Source: Auanema rhodensis
Taxonomy: Eukaryota; Nematoda; Chromadorea; Rhabditida; Rhabditidae
Direction of reading: 5' to 3'
DNA length: 64,000 nt
Assembly (NCBI GenBank): GCA_964057225.1
Contig: OZ059896.1
Coordinates: 2,356,001-2,420,000, forward strand
Part shown: positions 63,816 to 64,000 of the stretch, piece by piece
Position numbering within the stretch: the stretch's first letter is position 1
How the letters are laid out: every line of letters begins with the position of its first letter
Translations under genes and position numbers: made by a program
The notes under the pieces: generated by a model
What the model saw: the letters and a program-made list of their open reading frames with translations, nothing else
Told to the model about the DNA's origin: nothing
The model's database searches: none

Positions 63816-64000
63816 AAATCGAGGATATAAGTGTGAACTTATATCAGATGATATCTAGGTGCATTTTTAAGCTAGCGCAAATCTGATAACACAGATCGAC
63901 GCAGCGTAAAAATCCGCATCGAATGCACTATATTACATTGAGGAAAGCTTAATACAAAAATTAGTTATGATCGTTTGAAAAGTGATGCATTAGTGTATGT
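63816..64000. repeat. Partial monomer M183 cut by the window edge
   Basis: The first 185 bp of a monomer are present, with CAGATGATATCTAGG, CAGCGTAAAA, TTGAGG and GAAAAGTGATG. This combination matches M107, M111 and M119, so the array continues beyond the window, probably into a block like that at 36-42 kb. Confidence 0.9.

Larger units (their letters stand above)
1..64000. repeat. 350/351-bp satellite DNA array, 182 full copies, head to tail
   Basis: The entire window is one tandem array. The landmark AAATCGAGG (rarely AAACCGAGG) recurs every 350 or 351 bp from 1 to 63816 with no break, inversion or foreign insert that I could find. The 351/350 difference comes from an A run at monomer positions 231-235 (five or four A). 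Exceptions are M16 (5262, 349 bp, AA lost in the GAAAAATTT tract), M30 (10169, 349 bp, short A run plus one A lost before TTAG), and M153 (53296) and M171 (59609), both 352 bp with an extra T near 290. Neighbouring monomers differ at a handful of diagnostic sites, so homogenisation is strong. Known for such arrays: heterochromatin, often centromeric. Location and species are inference. There is no stretch without repeat and none with a gene. Confidence 0.99.

Noticed and set aside
1-64000. CRISPR array
   Set aside because: The repeats are regular, but the whole 350-bp unit is repeated with no unique spacers.
1-64000. Transposon ends, integrated virus or gene islands inside the array
   Set aside because: Following the 350/351-bp phase from start to end, I found no interruption longer than 2 bp and no sequence outside the monomer.
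1-64000. Inverted (opposite-strand) monomers
   Set aside because: Every monomer landmark (AAATCGAGG, GCTAGCGC, TTCCATGTACAC, CTTCAGGG) was on the + strand; I saw no switch in orientation.

Overview
The whole 64 kb is one uninterrupted head-to-tail satellite DNA array. By reading repeat boundaries I count 182 complete monomers (M1 at 1, M182 ending at 63815) plus a 185-bp partial M183 cut by the window edge. Monomers are almost all 351 or 350 bp (mean 350.6); the exceptions I found are 349 bp (M16, M30) and 352 bp (M153, M171). All lie in the same orientation. I see no gene, RNA gene, transposon, CRISPR array or unique spacer, and neither array edge is inside the window. All positions within a monomer are given relative to M1, where position 1 is the first A of AAATCGAGG.

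Organism: arrays of this type and length are eukaryotic heterochromatin, typically centromeric or pericentromeric. M1 is 30.8% GC by hand count. Its CpG is not depleted (13 observed, about 8.3 expected), which argues against a heavily CpG-methylated vertebrate or plant genome. An AT-rich monomer of about 350 bp with many A/T tracts fits an invertebrate such as an insect, and beetles are well known for such satellites. I cannot name the species or satellite family from sequence alone.

Monomer layout: positions 1-140 are packed with nested inverted repeats. These are a 9-bp hairpin at 9-30, a competing one at 26-39, a long interrupted stem-loop at 49-97, an outer clamp at 44-50/107-113 and a small hairpin at 122-138. 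Positions 141-206 and 301-351 vary least. A 9-bp dyad sits at 182-209, and A/T tracts fill 217-285. Two main monomer classes exist. Class L has GCACT, ATTAAG or ATTGAG, A at 207, five A at 231-235, TTTAGC at 260-265, CTTCTTTCAAGG, and is 351 bp. Class S has GCATT, CATGGAG, C at 207, four A, TTTCGC, TTTTTTTGAGG, and is 350 bp. Many monomers are recombinants of the two.

Higher-order layout: 1-2455 has ordered variants recopied, with two extra monomers, at 7713-10868. 2456-5961 holds two copies of a 5-mer. 5962-7712 is a class S run. 10518-17185 is a dimer-based array. 17536-21041 holds two copies of another 5-mer. 19991-27700 holds an 8-mer followed by two 7-mers. 27701-30853 alternates S and L monomers. 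30854-35413 carries a 9-monomer-spaced duplication. 36115-38918 holds two copies of a 4-mer. 38568-44525 is an 8-mer array. At about 44526 a different variant repertoire begins and runs to the end, with 4-mer and 2-mer amplifications and blocks shared over 6.3, 10.2 and 19.3 kb. This is what repeated unequal exchange and conversion over many block sizes would produce. The twelve 63-codon open frames in the array are a by-product of L/S recombination, not genes.
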